Positions 41,212 to 51,385 of a stretch of DNA of 64,000 nt are shown in pieces. This stretch comes from Pachysolen tannophilus NRRL Y-2460. Lineage: Eukaryota; Ascomycota; Pichiomycetes; Alaninales; Pachysolenaceae. Every line of letters starts with the position of its first letter. Position 1 is the stretch's first letter. Below the pieces are notes generated by a model. That model did no database searches, was not told the DNA's origin, and saw only the letters and a program-made list of their open reading frames with translations. The translations under genes and the position numbers were made by a program. The stretch lies in the NCBI GenBank assembly GCA_001661245.1, contig KV454011.1, forward strand, positions 1,204,724-1,268,723, read 5' to 3'.

Positions 41212-42582
41212 AACGGAAAGTAATTGAATTGAATTGAATTAAATAATAAATATAAATAAACTGTATACAAGAGTTTTTGAATAAAGATAGAAAAGAAAAA
41301 CTATTAAACTTCTTTTTTACAATAATTACATCCAGTTATCGTTACTGGTTTAAATACCGTTTTTTTTATATATCAAAATTTTTCAAGTCGCCTTATCAAG
41401 TTTTTAAACTGATCTAATTCCTGGAATGATTATTAAGAATTAACATGAAGTAGTCAGTTAGTTAAGTTAGTTTTATACAGTCTCATCGCATCATCGCATA
41501 ATTGTACATATTTGTTTACATTAACTGGCCAATTATGGTCCCGCAGAGTAAGCTGCCAAAGAAATAAAATCAGCCCTTAATGATCTTGGTGGGCTGATAA
41601 AACAGTGAAAAACTGAAGATCCCGCCGCCTGGCCTCTCTTTTTTACAAAGTATTCTCCGCCTATTTCTTTTTATTTTTTCCTAATTTTTTACTAATTTAT
41701 TAACTGGACGGCTTACCGCTGAATACAACAGGAGCTGCGTACCGCAAATTGCGAGCAATAAGGAAGCATAAATGCGGTAGTGGCTCTTTCTCTAATTATG
41801 CCCAAAAGAGTAAAAAAGGGAGTTTCCCAAAATAAAAAAGAAAACCTTTGTTTAAATAAAACACGGCAAAGAGGACAAACAAAGAGGACAAAGAAAAGAG
41901 GAACTCATCGTTATTAAATAGTTAATTTAAATAATTGATTTCTTTCTTTTTATTTATCCTGTTCCATTTATTTATTATTATTTTGCTGATTTTATTGGAA
42001 TTGGAAGTTTTATTGCTTTTTGCTACTTCTTTTATCTTTCGAATCTAGAGCATTTCCAGATACACAACTACTACAAACTACGCGTCACTCCCACTTTCAC
42101 TCCCTTTTTTTTTTTATTTTTTTATTTTTTTTTTTTTTACTTTGGCGTTTAATTTTCCTTGCATATTAAGGTAACAAACAACATAACATAGATCTCCTTG
42201 ACTTAGATATTTTCAATTTTTACGATAATAAATATTGGTTTCTTTTATTTGCAATTCTCTTATGAACAAAGAAGATAGACTATTTACTACTTTAGAGTAT
42301 TAAATTGAGGTTTCAAACTTTCCATTAAAAAAAAATACTCATTGCTATAAAGAATTTTTTTTTTATTTTTTTGCTTTTTTTTTTTTCTGGTTTTCGGTTT
42401 TTGGTTTATCTTCACTGTTTGGTACTAACAAAAGACGGTTTGAATAGTTATATTTGCAAATAACGATTAGTGGACTATTTTGAATTCACATTTTATTTTA
42501 TTTATAAAGAAATAAAAAAAAAAGAAGAAGAGGAAAGAGTTTTTTTTTTCCAAATTATTTAAAACTTATTATTTGGTACCAA
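41212..42582. promoter_or_regulatory. YHB1/BNI4 divergent promoter
   Basis: 1371 bp. A (GAATT)n microsatellite (41222-41240) abuts the YHB1 start. A more G/C-rich segment (about 41515-41790) holds an 8-bp-arm inverted repeat (41569-41598), a CTGCGTA motif (41735-41741) and several CCGC/GCGG cores. The BNI4-proximal half is T-rich with long T runs. No gene was seen. Confidence 0.55.
41569..41598. repeat. Perfect 8-bp inverted repeat in the YHB1/BNI4 promoter
   Basis: ATCAGCCC (41569-41576) and GGGCTGAT (41591-41598) flank a 14-nt loop. The left arm runs into AGCCCTTA (41572-41579), the same class as the array upstream of STT3. It could be a hairpin or a dimer site. Confidence 0.7.
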
Positions 42583-45500
42583 ATGGAATCTACCGCTATA
42601 ACAGAAGTTTATAACTCCTATCGTCTGCATAATAACCGAAATCGCTATAATCATAGTTTAAATTCAAATTCAACAGCAGATATGACAGAAGATGAGGATT
42701 TCAAAGCTTTTTCGCATTCATCTTCTTTCCAAACAAGTTCTGCTAATTCATCACCAGTAAATGATGTTAATTTTGGTGGACACGGTCAAAGAAGAAAAGA
42801 TATTTCAGTATTAAATGGAGATTTTTATTCTGGACCATCTTTGAATAATAATTATTTGAATAATAGAAACCATTCGAATTATATTAGAAGGTCGTTGTTG
42901 ATCTCACCATCGTTGAAAAATCTTCAACGCGATTTATACGAAAATGATCCAGATTTGAAACCGGTATCTACTGTATATGAATCAATAAGAGAAACTCATC
43001 ATCGTGAAGTTCATCAAGTACGTGAACTACGTGAGTTACGTGAGTTACGTGAATTACGTGAATTACGTGAATTACGCGAAGCAAACGAAGCAAACGAAGT
43101 AAATAATGTTCAAGAGATTCCAACAACAAATCTAGGTATGGTAAATAGTCCTAGTTTCCGTGCTTTGGAAAATATAGTCAATGAAAAAAATAAAAGAAAT
43201 TCAACTTGTTTACCTCAAAAGAGATATAGTATTATTTCAGAAGCTGAAGAATCATCTCCAGAATCAGTTTCAGAGCCTGTACTTGATTTGGTACTAACAC
43301 AGACTGGTCAAGATATACAAGATTTTCAAGATCCATTATTAACAACACTGAAAAATCAATCACAAATATCATTAGGAACTTTTTATACTGCAAAATCTTC
43401 TGGTACTTCTATAATTGATACAAATGATAATTCTAGTGCATATACTTTAGAAAATGCAGCTTTCTTAAAACAAGAAAATAGTGATGATTTAATAGATTTA
43501 TCATCACCTTTGCAATCTTTTACTCCAAGATTAAATAATGCTGCTGAAACCTTAGCTGTTAAAAGTTTAGGAATATTATCTCCAGAACCAAATGAAAATA
43601 ATATATACAGAATTCAAAAAGTAAATTCAAAAGTTTACAGAGATTCAATTATTAATTGTGATAATGAAAAAGAATTACCTCAGCTTCCAAAAAGTGCAAC
43701 TACTAATTATACTTATAAGTATTCTTCAATGCTTGATAGTGCAGAAATCTATGATTCTAACAATAATAATCAACATCAAAGAAAAAATTCTTTACAAGCT
43801 ATACCATTAAACATGAAAAATAATAAAACAACTAATGGAAATGTTAAAGACAATATTAATAGTAACGCTGTAATTGATGTTCCTAAAAGAATAACTTCTT
43901 TAAGTAAAGAAAAACAAGAACTGGAAATTAAAAAAAATAGAAGAAGAAGTTTTGTTGGATTTTTTAAATCTAAAAAATCAACTTCAACTGTTGATTTTAC
44001 TTCAAAAGCTCATACAACAGGGGATCATACATCGGAGCAAAATGAACGAAAAAACAAGAACTTGGAATTACAACAAAGCGCTGTTCATTCAAATGCGATC
44101 GCTAAAGAAGATTATTCAAGGTCCAAAAGTTATTCCAATTTTGAAACTTTAACTCATAAAAAACATAATGATGATGTTAATATTAGTACAAGAAAAAGTA
44201 TACTTTCTGCATTTAAACGTAAAAGTAATATTGCTGGGGGATCAATAGTGACATCGTTTGAAAATGGTAAAAAAGATGATTCGGATTACGAAGAAATTGA
44301 CTTTGATTCAGCAGTAGCAAGAGACATGAAAAAATCACAAGAGAGATCATTAAGCTCACCAATATCGCTTAAATCACAAAATAAAACTTATTCTCTTACT
44401 AATACAGATACAAGCTACCGTAATGGTAATAAAAGGGATTCTATATTAGTTCTGTCATCAGATCTTAAAGATCGACAATTAAATGAAAAAAAAGAAGGAT
44501 CAACTTTATTCAAAGATTTGAGCTTCTCACAATCAATGGTATCATCAATTGATCGTAACTATACTATCGTCAATGACTCTCAAAACGATATAAGTGAGAT
44601 TCAGGCTGAGAGCTCACTACTTGATGGTAGTAATGAAAGAGATGAATTTAATTCAAGTTTCAATTCCATAAAAGAATCTTATAGTTTTGTTCAAGAAAAT
44701 GGAGAGAATAATATTTACAATAAATATTCATCACTCAAACAGCAGCAGCAGCAGCAGCAACCACAGCAACAACAACAATCTTTTTTGACGAGAGATTTAA
44801 GTATAGGGAGCTTCAATATCAATGTTGATGAGTACAATTTGGACAATTATTCCAAAATAACTCCAAGAATCCAGCAAACTTCAGAGATGAAGTCACCAAA
44901 TAAAATGCAGAACTTATTGGGTGAAGCATTGTTCCCTAAAAAATTGGATATTCATGAAGTTGAGAGCATCACAACTTTGGAAAGATCAAGATCAATGAAG
45001 TCTATCAGGTCGAATAATACGCATGGAAATCGTGATCATTCCATAGATGGAATGACTGTACTTAGGTCGCCTGCTTCTTCCCAATATCAATGGTCTCCTG
45101 ACAAAATAATATCTTCTCCAACTAGTATATTGAAGAAAACAAGGAGCTCTTCAATAGCAGATCATGATTCAGAAGAAGATTTCGAAAATGGAGACGATTT
45201 AATGGAATTTGCAGCAATGATTGACTTTGGAGATGAAGAATTGGATTTGAGTTTTGACTTTGGGGATGACGATGTTACTCCTAAAATAAATGAAGTAACC
45301 GATGTAAGAATAGAGACCCCAATAAAACCATCAGTGCCACCACTTGATGATCGAAATGCACTATTTCTCAAAAGCGAAGAGCTAAATCCTGCTATAGTAG
45401 AAAATGAAGAGGAAGAGGAAGTAATATCTGACTATAGTATTAAATTAGAACGTCAACATGAACATGATGCTTTAGTTCCAGAAGAGAGTTATGTACATCC

Positions 45501-46188
45501 TTTCGATGTCGCTGAGCAAAATATCATTCAAACTTTAAACCCGGCTAAATTAGATCCTCTAGATATTAAAGTTACAAAAGAGTTAGGTTCTATTCCTATA
45601 CAGCCTGAGAATAACTATGGAAGTGATCTCAAGATTCACCAAAATCATCATACTTACAATTCTGAAGTCCTGAATCAAACCTCGATGGCAAAATTGCAAC
45701 ATATAGATTCATACTCCCCAGAACAGAGGCAACATGGAAAATATGAAGATTATGAAGAAATAGAGCAGCAGAGCCCAGTTTTATCTTATAAGGGCTTAAA
45801 AGGACCAAGATTTGGTGAAACAAACATTCATATTCCTCATTCATCATCTTTGTTTTCAAAAACAGATTTGGAAAATTCTTTAGCGTACCCTAGAGACAGC
45901 TTACTTTCCATTCAAAACTTATCGTCCCCATCAGGATTAAATTTAAGATTAGCAAATAATAATATTAATGCTAATGTAGCTAGAAAATTAAAAAAAGGAG
46001 TTAAATTTTCTTCTCGTATTATTCTTTACGATACTTACGACGGTGAAGAATACGATAGACATCCAGAAAATGCTACTTGTAATCAATTGACTCCAGCTTT
46101 GGCACTGCTGATCAAAGAAGAGTTGAATTCTGTTAAAAGAGAAATGGAAGTTCATGAGAATTCCAAATGTTATACACATTTTTTTTAA
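42583..46188 (+). CDS. BNI4: Bud-neck PP1 scaffold Bni4
   Basis: 1201 aa (S. cerevisiae Bni4 is about 892). Most of it is low-complexity Ser/Asn/Asp/Glu-rich with basic patches, a pentapeptide-like (REL)n tract at about 147-165, a Gln-rich run (about 720-735) and an acidic region (about 865-905). The C-terminal about 65 residues are the conserved part: KKGVKFSSRIILYDTYDGEEYDRHPENATCNQLTP and ending KCYTHFF, matching the Bni4/Afr1 C-terminal domain. KGVKF is the RVxF-type motif that recruits the Glc7 phosphatase. Bni4 tethers chitin synthase III (via Chs4) and Glc7 to the septin ring. The start ATG follows GGTACCAA. Confidence 0.9.
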   Translation: MESTAITEVYNSYRLHNNRNRYNHSLNSNSTADMTEDEDFKAFSHSSSFQTSSANSSPVNDVNFGGHGQRRKDISVLNGDFYSGPSLNNNYLNNRNHSNYIRRSLLISPSLKNLQRDLYENDPDLKPVSTVYESIRETHHREVHQVRELRELRELRELRELRELREANEANEVNNVQEIPTTNLGMVNSPSFRALENIVNEKNKRNSTCLPQKRYSIISEAEESSPESVSEPVLDLVLTQTGQDIQDFQDPLLTTLKNQSQISLGTFYTAKSSGTSIIDTNDNSSAYTLENAAFLKQENSDDLIDLSSPLQSFTPRLNNAAETLAVKSLGILSPEPNENNIYRIQKVNSKVYRDSIINCDNEKELPQLPKSATTNYTYKYSSMLDSAEIYDSNNNNQHQRKNSLQAIPLNMKNNKTTNGNVKDNINSNAVIDVPKRITSLSKEKQELEIKKNRRRSFVGFFKSKKSTSTVDFTSKAHTTGDHTSEQNERKNKNLELQQSAVHSNAIAKEDYSRSKSYSNFETLTHKKHNDDVNISTRKSILSAFKRKSNIAGGSIVTSFENGKKDDSDYEEIDFDSAVARDMKKSQERSLSSPISLKSQNKTYSLTNTDTSYRNGNKRDSILVLSSDLKDRQLNEKKEGSTLFKDLSFSQSMVSSIDRNYTIVNDSQNDISEIQAESSLLDGSNERDEFNSSFNSIKESYSFVQENGENNIYNKYSSLKQQQQQQQPQQQQQSFLTRDLSIGSFNINVDEYNLDNYSKITPRIQQTSEMKSPNKMQNLLGEALFPKKLDIHEVESITTLERSRSMKSIRSNNTHGNRDHSIDGMTVLRSPASSQYQWSPDKIISSPTSILKKTRSSSIADHDSEEDFENGDDLMEFAAMIDFGDEELDLSFDFGDDDVTPKINEVTDVRIETPIKPSVPPLDDRNALFLKSEELNPAIVENEEEEEVISDYSIKLERQHEHDALVPEESYVHPFDVAEQNIIQTLNPAKLDPLDIKVTKELGSIPIQPENNYGSDLKIHQNHHTYNSEVLNQTSMAKLQHIDSYSPEQRQHGKYEDYEEIEQQSPVLSYKGLKGPRFGETNIHIPHSSSLFSKTDLENSLAYPRDSLLSIQNLSSPSGLNLRLANNNINANVARKLKKGVKFSSRIILYDTYDGEEYDRHPENATCNQLTPALALLIKEELNSVKREMEVHENSKCYTHFF
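43018..43080 (+). repeat. 9-bp tandem repeat encoding (REL)n in BNI4
   Basis: About six units of CGTGA(A/G)(T/C)TA encode Arg-Glu-Leu repeats, followed by two EAN repeats. Third positions differ little, so the expansion is recent. Confidence 0.9.
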
Positions 46189-46493
46189 ACCATTTTATTA
46201 ACAACGGACGAGATATTTTGTTTTTTTCTTTTTTGTATTTCAGCATATTTGATTTAAAGGTTAAGGACAGACATGCCTCATCATGTTTAAATAATTCATT
46301 AGGTATTTATTTTAGATTTATGTACTTATGCTAAACTGTTCGTTTTTTAACCGTTTATTTTGTTTCGTTTTACCTTTTTTTTTTTTTTCTATTTGCTTGT
46401 GGGGACCTTTTAACTATTTTACAGACGGTTAAAATATTTTATCAAATAAACTCTTGAATATTTACATTTCTAGTTCTTGTATTATAATAATAT
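46189..46493. other. Convergent 3' region, BNI4 / Lys14-like gene
   Basis: 305 bp, A/T-rich with T-runs. ACCGTTTATT-like and ACGGTTAAA-like stretches occur. No gene was seen. Confidence 0.55.
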
Positions 46494-49256
46494 TTAAGTG
46501 AAAGGAACACTATCTCCATCATCCCAGAATAAACTATTATTGCTCTTATCACTTCGTCCGTAGAGTAACCAATTTTTCTTAACTTTCTTCAAGGATATCT
46601 CAGCAGATCCAATTCCGTATCTTATTAGCTGGTTGAAACAACACTCAATAATGAGTCTATCCATTGGCTCAAATGCAAAAATTCCACTTATTAAAAGAAC
46701 CCATTGCAACATAATTAACCTGTGGTCAAATTCGGTAATTAAATATTTTGAAAAATCTATTGGTTTTTTAATAAATTGCTTTATCTGAGATCGATCATTA
46801 TCGTTTAACTCTTTATCAACACTCTTTGATTTTGTTATCTTTAAATTATCGTTATGATCATTTTCTTCTTCTCTTGGATGTAATTGCATTTGCGTATGAG
46901 TGTCAGCATGTGTATCTTTCATGCCATTATTCTCGGATGTATTTGTTGAATTTTTAAATTGTTTCTTCTTTCGCAAACAACTATCAATAATATCTTTTTC
47001 TTTATCATCCAAAGTATTGTAATAACAATCCAATTCTTTCAAATCCTCCTGACTTATGTTATCTTTCACACGTATAAAGAAAAAACTATCCAATATTCTC
47101 TTCACCAAGTGCTGAGCTATTTTAGAGTCACAGCTTAAGTTGAAAGCCTCATTACATATCAAAATTCTCAAAGTTCCAGCAAGTCGATGAACCTGATTTA
47201 CTAAATCAAAATATGAAAACCAATTCTTGTTGATTTCACTATAAAAATAACAGGATAAAGGTACACCCATAAATCTTTTATCATTAAATTGATTTTTCTG
47301 GAGGTCTTGAGATTTCATTGATTTTATCAAGTTTTCAGGATGATGAGGTGATTCACTAGGAATTACATAAGGTGCATCTTTTGTTATTACAAAATCTTGA
47401 CCTGATTCGTCTAATAACCTCATTATTTTCAATATTTCATTGACATGTAACTGAGGTTCACCATTAACGTAATCAACCATTTTGCTAAATTTTTCTTTTT
47501 CTGATAGATTGTCAGTCTTTGTTCCTTCTTTCTTAGACAACGCCCTTCTAATGGCTTCCAAAGCCAAGATCGTCTCTTTAAAAGCTTCAACCATCGAGTT
47601 AGTTAATCCCAAATATATGTTATAACTATTTGTCTTTACTACCACAGTACCATCATTTTTCAAAGAATAGCAATTGACTGAAAATCCAATTTCAGATAAA
47701 ACTTTCCCATAATCTGGATCTGTCAAATTTAACAATTGATTTAATTCAAGAGAATTGTGAATAGTTCCTCCAATTGGAATTGTCAATGAAGCTAATATTT
47801 CCATTGATCCAAAGATACATTTTGACAAGGCTACACCAGTATTATTTAAACTTGTACAAGTTGAATACTTTAGCAATAAATCTTTAGCTCCTCTTAAATG
47901 GGCCCTCCAATTTGAACCTGATGACGAAGAAAAATCAGCAGCCAATACCAAGATGGTGAAAAGCAAGCTTTCTATATTATTTGTTATTTCCTCTTTCTTC
48001 TTCAAAACTGAATCCAATGCGTTTAAGCAATTGGTTAAATAATAAGATCTCAATTTTTTGTGGACTTCAAAAGCACCAATTGCGGGCCCATTATCTAGGT
48101 CATCTATAGCTGAAAGACGTTGATAATATTGGTACCTAGCTGCAGTGGCTAACATAGCTGATAATAAATAAGGTGCTTTCTTGGCTTGGATTAACATTGT
48201 GTGAATCAAAGAGTTTTGTAAATAAGATGTTGCAAAGGGGGCTAACGTCAAATACATATCAGTTATAAATATTTTCAAATAGTTCATGTGTGAGGATGAT
48301 AAGCTAAATTGGAAAAAATTGGCAATATTGATCAAATCATTTTGAGATATAGAATTATTCAATTTTTCTAAATAGTCAAATTCTTGTGAAATAGTATTGT
48401 TCTTGTCACTGATGCTATTGTTTTTATTACTATGGAAATTATTTTCATTATTATCAGTAGCATCTACTGAGTAATCACCAAATACATTGTTATCAAAGAT
48501 AGCATTGCTATTGGTATTATTTTCTTGTTGGTACAATTCCTTGAATGGAGGGTCTAACTGAATCAAATCATTCAAATCATTAATAAGCGAAGATGCATCA
48601 TTAAATAGTTCATCAAATAAAGCTGGATAAAAATTATTACTATTACTATTGTTATTATTGTTATTGTTGTTGTTGTTACTGTGATTGTCATTTTGGTGTT
48701 GTTGAGCTTGGTTAATATCGTAACCATATTGGCCTTTATTAATATCATTCTTATTATCACTACTATTGCGGCCATAGTAATCCAGATTCAAATTATAATT
48801 CTCTCCAGTCTCATTTTCATTCAATAAGAACCTCAATGTAGGTACAGGAGACGAAGCATTTTTAATTGTTGGTGTTGCTGCTGTTGTTGCTGCTGTCGCA
48901 GTATCAACACCAGTTGTAGAATCGTTGACAGTATACGATGTCGACGGCGAAGTAGGCACAACTGAATCTGAGAAACTAGCTCTATTTACAAGTTGCTTCA
49001 CTTGTTTTCCATTTCCAACACCAATCTTTTTCAGCTTCCCACCATGACATTTCAAATTCACCAACTTTTCATTCTTGGAATTAATAGTAAAAATTCTTGA
49101 ATTATTAAACTTTATGATCTTATCGTAATTACAATTTCTTTTAGTATTTTGACAATAAGTACAAATTGGATGAACTTCATCACATTTCAACTTCCTTCTT
49201 TTACACTCTCCACATCCATTTCTAGAATAATGTCTCTTCTTCTTTATCTCTTCCAT
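46494..49256 (-). CDS. Zn2Cys6 transcription factor, Lys14-like family
   Basis: 920 aa. The N-terminal zinc cluster at residues 15-42 (C15-x2-C18-x6-C25-x6-C32-x2-C35-x6-C42) reads RNGCGECKRRKLKCDE, the signature of the Lys14/Lys142-144 group expanded in Candida. A Ser/Thr- and Asn-rich linker (about 90-215) precedes the fungal_trans_2-type regulatory region (about 290-640: LTLAPFATSYLQNSLIHTMLIQAKKAPYLLSAMLATAARYQ, WRAHLRGAKDLLLKYS). A conserved C-terminal end contains HRLIMLQWVLLISGIFAFEPMDRLIIECCFNQLIRYG. Targets are unknown; the family includes lysine-pathway and cell-wall or filamentation regulators. It lies downstream of a permease gene on the same strand, which may be coincidental. Confidence 0.85.
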   Translation of the reverse strand: MEEIKKKRHYSRNGCGECKRRKLKCDEVHPICTYCQNTKRNCNYDKIIKFNNSRIFTINSKNEKLVNLKCHGGKLKKIGVGNGKQVKQLVNRASFSDSVVPTSPSTSYTVNDSTTGVDTATAATTAATPTIKNASSPVPTLRFLLNENETGENYNLNLDYYGRNSSDNKNDINKGQYGYDINQAQQHQNDNHSNNNNNNNNNNSNSNNFYPALFDELFNDASSLINDLNDLIQLDPPFKELYQQENNTNSNAIFDNNVFGDYSVDATDNNENNFHSNKNNSISDKNNTISQEFDYLEKLNNSISQNDLINIANFFQFSLSSSHMNYLKIFITDMYLTLAPFATSYLQNSLIHTMLIQAKKAPYLLSAMLATAARYQYYQRLSAIDDLDNGPAIGAFEVHKKLRSYYLTNCLNALDSVLKKKEEITNNIESLLFTILVLAADFSSSSGSNWRAHLRGAKDLLLKYSTCTSLNNTGVALSKCIFGSMEILASLTIPIGGTIHNSLELNQLLNLTDPDYGKVLSEIGFSVNCYSLKNDGTVVVKTNSYNIYLGLTNSMVEAFKETILALEAIRRALSKKEGTKTDNLSEKEKFSKMVDYVNGEPQLHVNEILKIMRLLDESGQDFVITKDAPYVIPSESPHHPENLIKSMKSQDLQKNQFNDKRFMGVPLSCYFYSEINKNWFSYFDLVNQVHRLAGTLRILICNEAFNLSCDSKIAQHLVKRILDSFFFIRVKDNISQEDLKELDCYYNTLDDKEKDIIDSCLRKKKQFKNSTNTSENNGMKDTHADTHTQMQLHPREEENDHNDNLKITKSKSVDKELNDNDRSQIKQFIKKPIDFSKYLITEFDHRLIMLQWVLLISGIFAFEPMDRLIIECCFNQLIRYGIGSAEISLKKVKKNWLLYGRSDKSNNSLFWDDGDSVPFT

Positions 49257-49390
49257 CTGATACTCCTGATCATATATAACTAACTAGATAATTATTTGAA
49301 TTATAAATTACAAATTTATTGCTATTAAAATATTTTTGTACTATTAAAAAGTTTTCTATGTAAATCGTCCTAAAAGGGGAAAAATTATCA

Positions 49391-51115
49391 TTAATCAAAA
49401 GTCTTTGACCAAACTTTTACTGTTAAACCATCTTTTAAGATCAGCTCTTCCTGGACCAAGTGGTAATTGGAAATCCAGGGCAATATTCTGAAATATGTGA
49501 GCCAATATAGAAAGCACAGGGCTAGCATTATGACAGCAGATATGGCGTAGATTTTGTTTTCATCATTGGTATCACCAACAAATGGACCTATCAACATCAA
49601 GATGGAGAATATTGTAAAAAACCATACACCTATCTTAGGAGCTTTTATCAGTGGTTTGATATGGGGATATCTTTTACCTATGATTAACAAACCTATTGAA
49701 GTCAATGCAAAGAAAAATTTGCTTGGATAACTTTCTAAATTGATTAAAAAATTGTAAAGATCATTAGTCATTGGGAGACTTAAAATCAATATATTTAAAA
49801 CTAAAGAAACCATTAAAGCTGGGAAAGGAGCATTATAGGGCCAATTGGAGGCCAATTTTTTAGAAAATGGTAAGAATCCTTCTCTGAAAACTTCTTGGTT
49901 CATTCTACCGGCACTATAAGTCACCACTAATACATTTCCTCCTGCACAAATGGCAATAGTTAATCCTAAAAATCTTGACCCAATTGAATCACCAAAAATT
50001 TTAGTGAAAAGTAATCCACCAACAAGTTCATTACTATTAATTAATTCATCATAAGGTATAACTATGAGATATGCTAAATTTATCAATAAAAAACTAATAA
50101 ATAAAATCAACATTGCTATGGGACATGATATTTTCAAAGTTCTAGCAGGATTAATAACTTCTCCTGCAAATACTGTTATTGTTTGATATCCTCCAAAAGT
50201 AAATGTTGCTTTAAAAATTGCAGATGTTAAAGAAGAAACACTTACATGTTGTTTAATTTTGAAAAAATCTTGTATAAGATTATTATCTGGATATTGAATT
50301 CTAGTAATTGATGTGGGCAACATAACGAAAACACCACAAAATGCTAACAAGAGTAATAAGAGAATCTTCAAGCCTCCAACAAAGTTTTGGAAAAAAACTC
50401 CATGTTTAATAGAAAATCCATAACATAATGTACAAAATGTACATAAACCTATAGCAATAAGTCTTAATGTAGTTTCTCTTGGTTCAGTAATTCCAAATGA
50501 TGCTAAAACATATTTCCCAAATATGATGGCATTATTAGCACTGAATGCAAATAAGATGCTATAGATACCGAAAACAACACTCATTAACATCTTTGGTTTA
50601 TAATAAATAAATTGTAAATAGACTTTTTGACCACCATTTTTAGATATTATAGAACTTAACTCTAAAAAGACATATAACCCTGAAAATCCCAAGAGTCCAG
50701 CTACTACCCATACTGTAAAGAATAAAAATGGAGATCCTCCACAATCTTTATAGATTAAAGCAGGAGCTGCAAAGATTCCCGACCCTAATATCTTGGAAAT
50801 CATTACTACCGCAACTGACATCATCCCCAAATGACGCTTATGGTTATTATCAAAATAATTATCATTTCTAAATAAATAGTAATTATCATTTTCTATCCTA
50901 GATTTTGAAAAAGAGAGTCTATTGTTATTTTGTAGTCCATGGTCATCACTATTATAAACGTTATTATTATCATTCCCATAATATAAAAGTGCAGAATCAG
51001 AATCTAATAAATTTTGATTTTCACTCACAACGGCCAAAATATCTTCTTCACTTTCATCAAGTAAAGATGATCCAAGCCGTGCCTTTGCCATTTCATCAAC
51101 ATCAGAAACCACCAT
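49391..51115 (-). CDS. Amino-acid permease, Mup1/Mup3 (LAT) type
   Basis: 574 aa with about 12 hydrophobic TM segments between about 98 and 560 and hydrophilic ends. The first TM region, VVMISKILGSGIFAAPALIY, carries the GSGIF motif of APC-superfamily (LeuT-fold) transporters. Length and the following GFSGLYVFLELSSIISKNGGQKVYLQF resemble the high-affinity methionine permeases Mup1/Mup3 (Mup1 is also 574 aa), which belong to the LAT group. Substrate is therefore probably methionine or a related amino acid. The N-terminal cytosolic segment contains acidic, serine-rich patches and lysine near the start, as used in arrestin-Rsp5 regulation of Mup1. A GAAGAT-type purine repeat lies upstream. Confidence 0.82.
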   Translation of the reverse strand: MVVSDVDEMAKARLGSSLLDESEEDILAVVSENQNLLDSDSALLYYGNDNNNVYNSDDHGLQNNNRLSFSKSRIENDNYYLFRNDNYFDNNHKRHLGMMSVAVVMISKILGSGIFAAPALIYKDCGGSPFLFFTVWVVAGLLGFSGLYVFLELSSIISKNGGQKVYLQFIYYKPKMLMSVVFGIYSILFAFSANNAIIFGKYVLASFGITEPRETTLRLIAIGLCTFCTLCYGFSIKHGVFFQNFVGGLKILLLLLLAFCGVFVMLPTSITRIQYPDNNLIQDFFKIKQHVSVSSLTSAIFKATFTFGGYQTITVFAGEVINPARTLKISCPIAMLILFISFLLINLAYLIVIPYDELINSNELVGGLLFTKIFGDSIGSRFLGLTIAICAGGNVLVVTYSAGRMNQEVFREGFLPFSKKLASNWPYNAPFPALMVSLVLNILILSLPMTNDLYNFLINLESYPSKFFFALTSIGLLIIGKRYPHIKPLIKAPKIGVWFFTIFSILMLIGPFVGDTNDENKIYAISAVIMLALCFLYWLTYFRILPWISNYHLVQEELILKDGLTVKVWSKTFD

Positions 51116-51385
51116 TTGGTCTATTTATTGTATATTATTGTTGTTGTTGATATTAGTAATTAAAGAAAGATATGCATAAATATTAAAAAAAGAGGTTTCC
51201 GATAAGAAAAACGCCACAGTTTTCATTTAAAATGGAAAAGATGAAAATGAAGATGAAGAAAATGAAGATGAAGAAGATGAAGATGAAGAAGGAAAATAAT
51301 TCAAATTTTATTAAATCTATATTGAATTCTAAAAAAATATATATGTGTGTGTGTGTTTATGAGTTTGTGAGTTTATTCATTTGTC

